DNA of 64,000 bases from Woeseiaceae bacterium (GTDB lineage: Bacteria; Pseudomonadota; Gammaproteobacteria; Steroidobacterales; Woeseiaceae): positions 55,790 to 119,789 of the forward strand of contig JAHEFE010000005.1 of NCBI GenBank assembly GCA_024640365.1, in the 5' to 3' direction. Numbering within the stretch: the first letter of the stretch is position 1; every line of letters begins with the position of its first letter. The notes beneath the pieces are model-generated. The model was not told the origin of the DNA, ran no database searches, and saw only the letters and a program-made list of their open reading frames with translations. Positions 62,506-64,000 of the stretch are shown here, one piece after another. The position numbers and the translations under genes were made by a program.

Positions 62506-62973
62506 TTGTATCAGATAACATCTGTGGAAGATGCTCAGAAACTTGAGGAGCAGGAAGTCGGCGTATCCGATTGGATCGTCGTGGATCAGGAGCGGATCAA
62601 CAAATTTGCTGAGGCTACCGGTGATTTTCAGTGGATTCACGTGGACACGGAGCGCGCGGCCAGCGAGTTACCCGGTGGCAAGACTATCGCCCACGGCTAT
62701 TTGACGCTCACATTAATACCCACGCTGACAGAGTCTTTTGTGGAGATGCCTAACCTGGTGCGCGCGATTAACCTTGGTTGCAACAAGATACGTTTCTACA
62801 CAATGGTTACAGTTGGCAGCAAAGTCCGTGCCCGCGCAACGATTAAGCAAGCCAGGAGACGTGCAGGTGCGCTGCATTTGATTTCAGAAGTGAGTATAGA
62901 GGTTGAGGGGGCCCGCAAGCCCGCATGCATCGCAGAAATAATTGGTATGTATTTTCTCGACGATACCCAATAA
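62506..62973 (+). CDS. MaoC-family dehydratase
   Basis: A 155-residue hotdog-fold protein of the R-specific enoyl-CoA hydratase (MaoC/NodN) type. The catalytic aspartate and histidine are in FAEATGDFQWIHVDTERA, and the glycine-rich helix GGKTIAHGYLTLTLIP is present. The start is TTG with CGGGGAG upstream. It should hydrate a trans-2-enoyl-CoA. Position suggests it works on the product of the adjacent AMP-forming ligase; the SDR on the other side could be a further partner. Confidence 0.88.
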   Translation: MYQITSVEDAQKLEEQEVGVSDWIVVDQERINKFAEATGDFQWIHVDTERAASELPGGKTIAHGYLTLTLIPTLTESFVEMPNLVRAINLGCNKIRFYTMVTVGSKVRARATIKQARRRAGALHLISEVSIEVEGARKPACIAEIIGMYFLDDTQ

Positions 62974-63027
62974 ATAATTCTGACTACCCGGTTACATTTC
63001 GTTAGCCGAATTCATGAGAGTAAGGTA

Positions 63028-63300
63028 ATGGACGTAAAGCTTTTCCTGACTGTTTTTGCTTCTATTTTTATTGCGGAATTGGGCGATAAAACGCAACTGG
63101 CTACGTTACTGTTTTCCGCTGATAAGGACGGCGGCAAATGGACTGTATTTGTCGGTGCATCTGCGGCACTTATTTTGTCCTCCGCTATTGCCGTTTTGGC
63201 CGGGACGGTCATTGCTGAGTATGTTGGCGAAAAAACGCTGCACTACGTCGCCGGGGCAGCATTCATCGTAATTGGCTGCTGGACTATTGTTAAAGCTTGA
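63028..63300 (+). CDS. Half-size TMEM165/GDT1 (UPF0016) family membrane protein
   Basis: A 90-residue protein with three hydrophobic segments and one copy of the family motif E-x-G-D-K-T (AELGDKTQLATLLFSA). GDT1 proteins export or exchange Mn2+ or Ca2+. The usual bacterial form has two such motifs in about 190 residues; this one has a single repeat and stops normally with TGA, without sign of a frameshift into a second half. It would have to form a dimer. ATG 63028 is preceded by GTAAGG. Confidence 0.82.
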   Translation: MDVKLFLTVFASIFIAELGDKTQLATLLFSADKDGGKWTVFVGASAALILSSAIAVLAGTVIAEYVGEKTLHYVAGAAFIVIGCWTIVKA

Positions 63301-63442
63301 GAGCCGCAGTCAGCAGGCTTGTAACCACTTGGGCAAGAATGCATAGGGCTCGAATGGCAAACTATCGTCCGTCGCCAAGTTCGGACCATAGAGACTGGTT
63401 GTCGATTGCTGGCTAAAGTTGTTCAAAGCAAGGGGTTAAAAG

Positions 63443-63811
63443 ATGTCAATTATCGTGTTGATTTTCGGAATCCTGATTGCCCTCGCCGGGATTGTTGGTG
63501 TAATCAGGCCGAATTTATTGTTGTCGACGTTGCAGTCCTGGCAAGGCCACGGACGCTGGCTGGTTGCTGTTATTGTGCGCCTGATCATGGGGCTCATATT
63601 GATTGAGATTTCACCCGATTTACGGTTGCCAGTCGTTATGAAAGTGATCGGCATCATATCTTTTGTCGCTGGTATCGGCTTGTTACTGATCGGGCAAAAG
63701 CGGATGGATTTAATCGTTGACTGGTTTCTCGGTGTTTCGGAAACCTTTGCCCGCAACGCCATGGTGTTTGTAATTCTGTTTGGTGTTCTGCTTGTCTACG
63801 CCTCCTATTGA
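63443..63811 (+). CDS. Small membrane protein of unknown function
   Basis: A 122-residue protein with about four hydrophobic helices. SWQGHGRWLVAVIVRLIMG sits between the first two, and a short hydrophilic loop (GQKRMDLIVDWFLG) between the third and fourth. GGGG-type ribosome sequence (AAGGGG) precedes the ATG. I do not recognise a named family, although the pattern of a conserved IRPxLLL segment followed by an aromatic turn looks like a small family of bacterial inner-membrane proteins. No function is proposed. Confidence 0.7.
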   Translation: MSIIVLIFGILIALAGIVGVIRPNLLLSTLQSWQGHGRWLVAVIVRLIMGLILIEISPDLRLPVVMKVIGIISFVAGIGLLLIGQKRMDLIVDWFLGVSETFARNAMVFVILFGVLLVYASY

Positions 63812-63935
63812 ACAGGAGGTGTTTAGTCTTGGGAGCGTTGGTCGAGAACAGTTACGACGGACGCCGCCGCCGTTAACGTTAAGGCGTTTCGATAAAAGCC
63901 GACGAATCCTTACGTAACGCGCATCGCGATTCTGT

Positions 63936-64000
63936 TTATTGGCCAACACCTGGTGAGGGTGGGTTTTCCATTGGGTCCAGTCTTCGATGAAGCGCTTCGC
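63936..64000 (-). CDS. Possible C-terminal end of a gene entering from the right (partial)
   Basis: On the minus strand a frame open to the window edge ends with a proline-rich tail (RRLDPMENPPSPGVGQ) and a TAA at 63936-63938. The tail looks like a natural protein end, but only 21 codons are available. Another minus-strand frame is also open here, so this is tentative and no function can be given. Confidence 0.3.
   Translation of the reverse strand, partial: EALHRRLDPMENPPSPGVGQ

Noticed and set aside
63710..63949. Minus-strand open frame running from the right edge into the small membrane protein gene
   Set aside because: It overlaps the 3' part of a better gene on the other strand, and a different minus-strand frame gives a more natural protein end at 63936.
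1..64000. CRISPR arrays, tRNA or rRNA genes, insertion sequences, prophage or classic defence genes
   Set aside because: None of the expected repeats, cloverleaf sequences, transposases or phage proteins were seen on reading through both strands.

Overview
The window looks like chromosomal DNA of a free-living, probably marine, gammaproteobacterium of roughly even base composition. This rests on the housekeeping genes present (thrS, glnS, a Zur-type Fur regulator, a moa cluster, a PiT phosphate transporter with its DUF47 partner) and on a heavy load of amine, acyl-CoA and one-carbon catabolism genes. The genus cannot be fixed from the sequence alone. I see no rRNA, tRNA, CRISPR array, phage or intact insertion sequence.

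Layout. 0-9.4 kb: tail of an isoaspartyl dipeptidase gene, an EVE-domain protein, DUF47-PiT phosphate uptake, gamma-glutamyltranspeptidase, a spinster-like MFS transporter, an SCP2 protein, a thioesterase, a PuuA-like glutamine synthetase and a crotonase. 9.7-13.4 kb: a dimethylglycine/sarcosine dehydrogenase-like FAD-GcvT fusion and an IclR regulator. 13.4-22.9 kb (minus strand): one apparent six-gene operon, read as class III aminotransferase, two phytoene-desaturase-type FAD oxidoreductases, a stand-alone GcvT-like protein, an NDP-forming acyl-CoA synthetase and a PuuC-like aldehyde dehydrogenase. 23.0-29.0 kb (plus strand): a BetI-like TetR regulator, an acyl-CoA dehydrogenase and a complete PotFGHI-type ABC importer, divergent from that operon across a perfect 7-4-7 palindrome.

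29-40 kb: maleylacetoacetate isomerase and a putative 2-oxoglutarate hydroxylase, then a polyamine block: puuD, puuA, spuC-like aminotransferase, agmatinase, puuR-like repressor, puuB, beta-alanine:pyruvate aminotransferase and methylmalonate/malonate-semialdehyde dehydrogenase. Together these could take agmatine, putrescine and diaminopropane-derived beta-alanine towards central metabolism. 40-45.5 kb: alpha/beta hydrolase plus MetF-like reductase, thioredoxin, and the iron-sulfur and FAD subunits of a molybdenum hydroxylase with XdhC but without a large catalytic subunit. 45.7-48.5 kb: a large protein with two receiver-like domains, a membrane segment and a TonB C-terminal domain. 48.8-53.1 kb: thrS, zur, glnS. 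53.2-55.6 kb: a pair of acyl-CoA dehydrogenases. 55.8-60.1 kb: TSUP transporter, moaA-moaC-mobA-moaD-moaE and a MocA-like nucleotidyltransferase. 60-64 kb: SDR, AMP-dependent ligase, MaoC-type protein, a half-size GDT1 protein and a small membrane protein.

The most promising undescribed unit is the divergent regulon at about 13.4-29.0 kb. A BetI-like repressor sits between an importer for a polyamine-like cation and an operon that combines transamination, two flavin oxidations, a tetrahydrofolate-type methyl transfer, aldehyde oxidation and CoA activation. I infer that it imports and degrades an N-methylated or otherwise modified amine, but the substrate is not readable from the sequence. A divergent MetF-like protein at 40.8 kb, the FAD-GcvT fusion at 9.7 kb and the Puu block may feed into the same chemistry.
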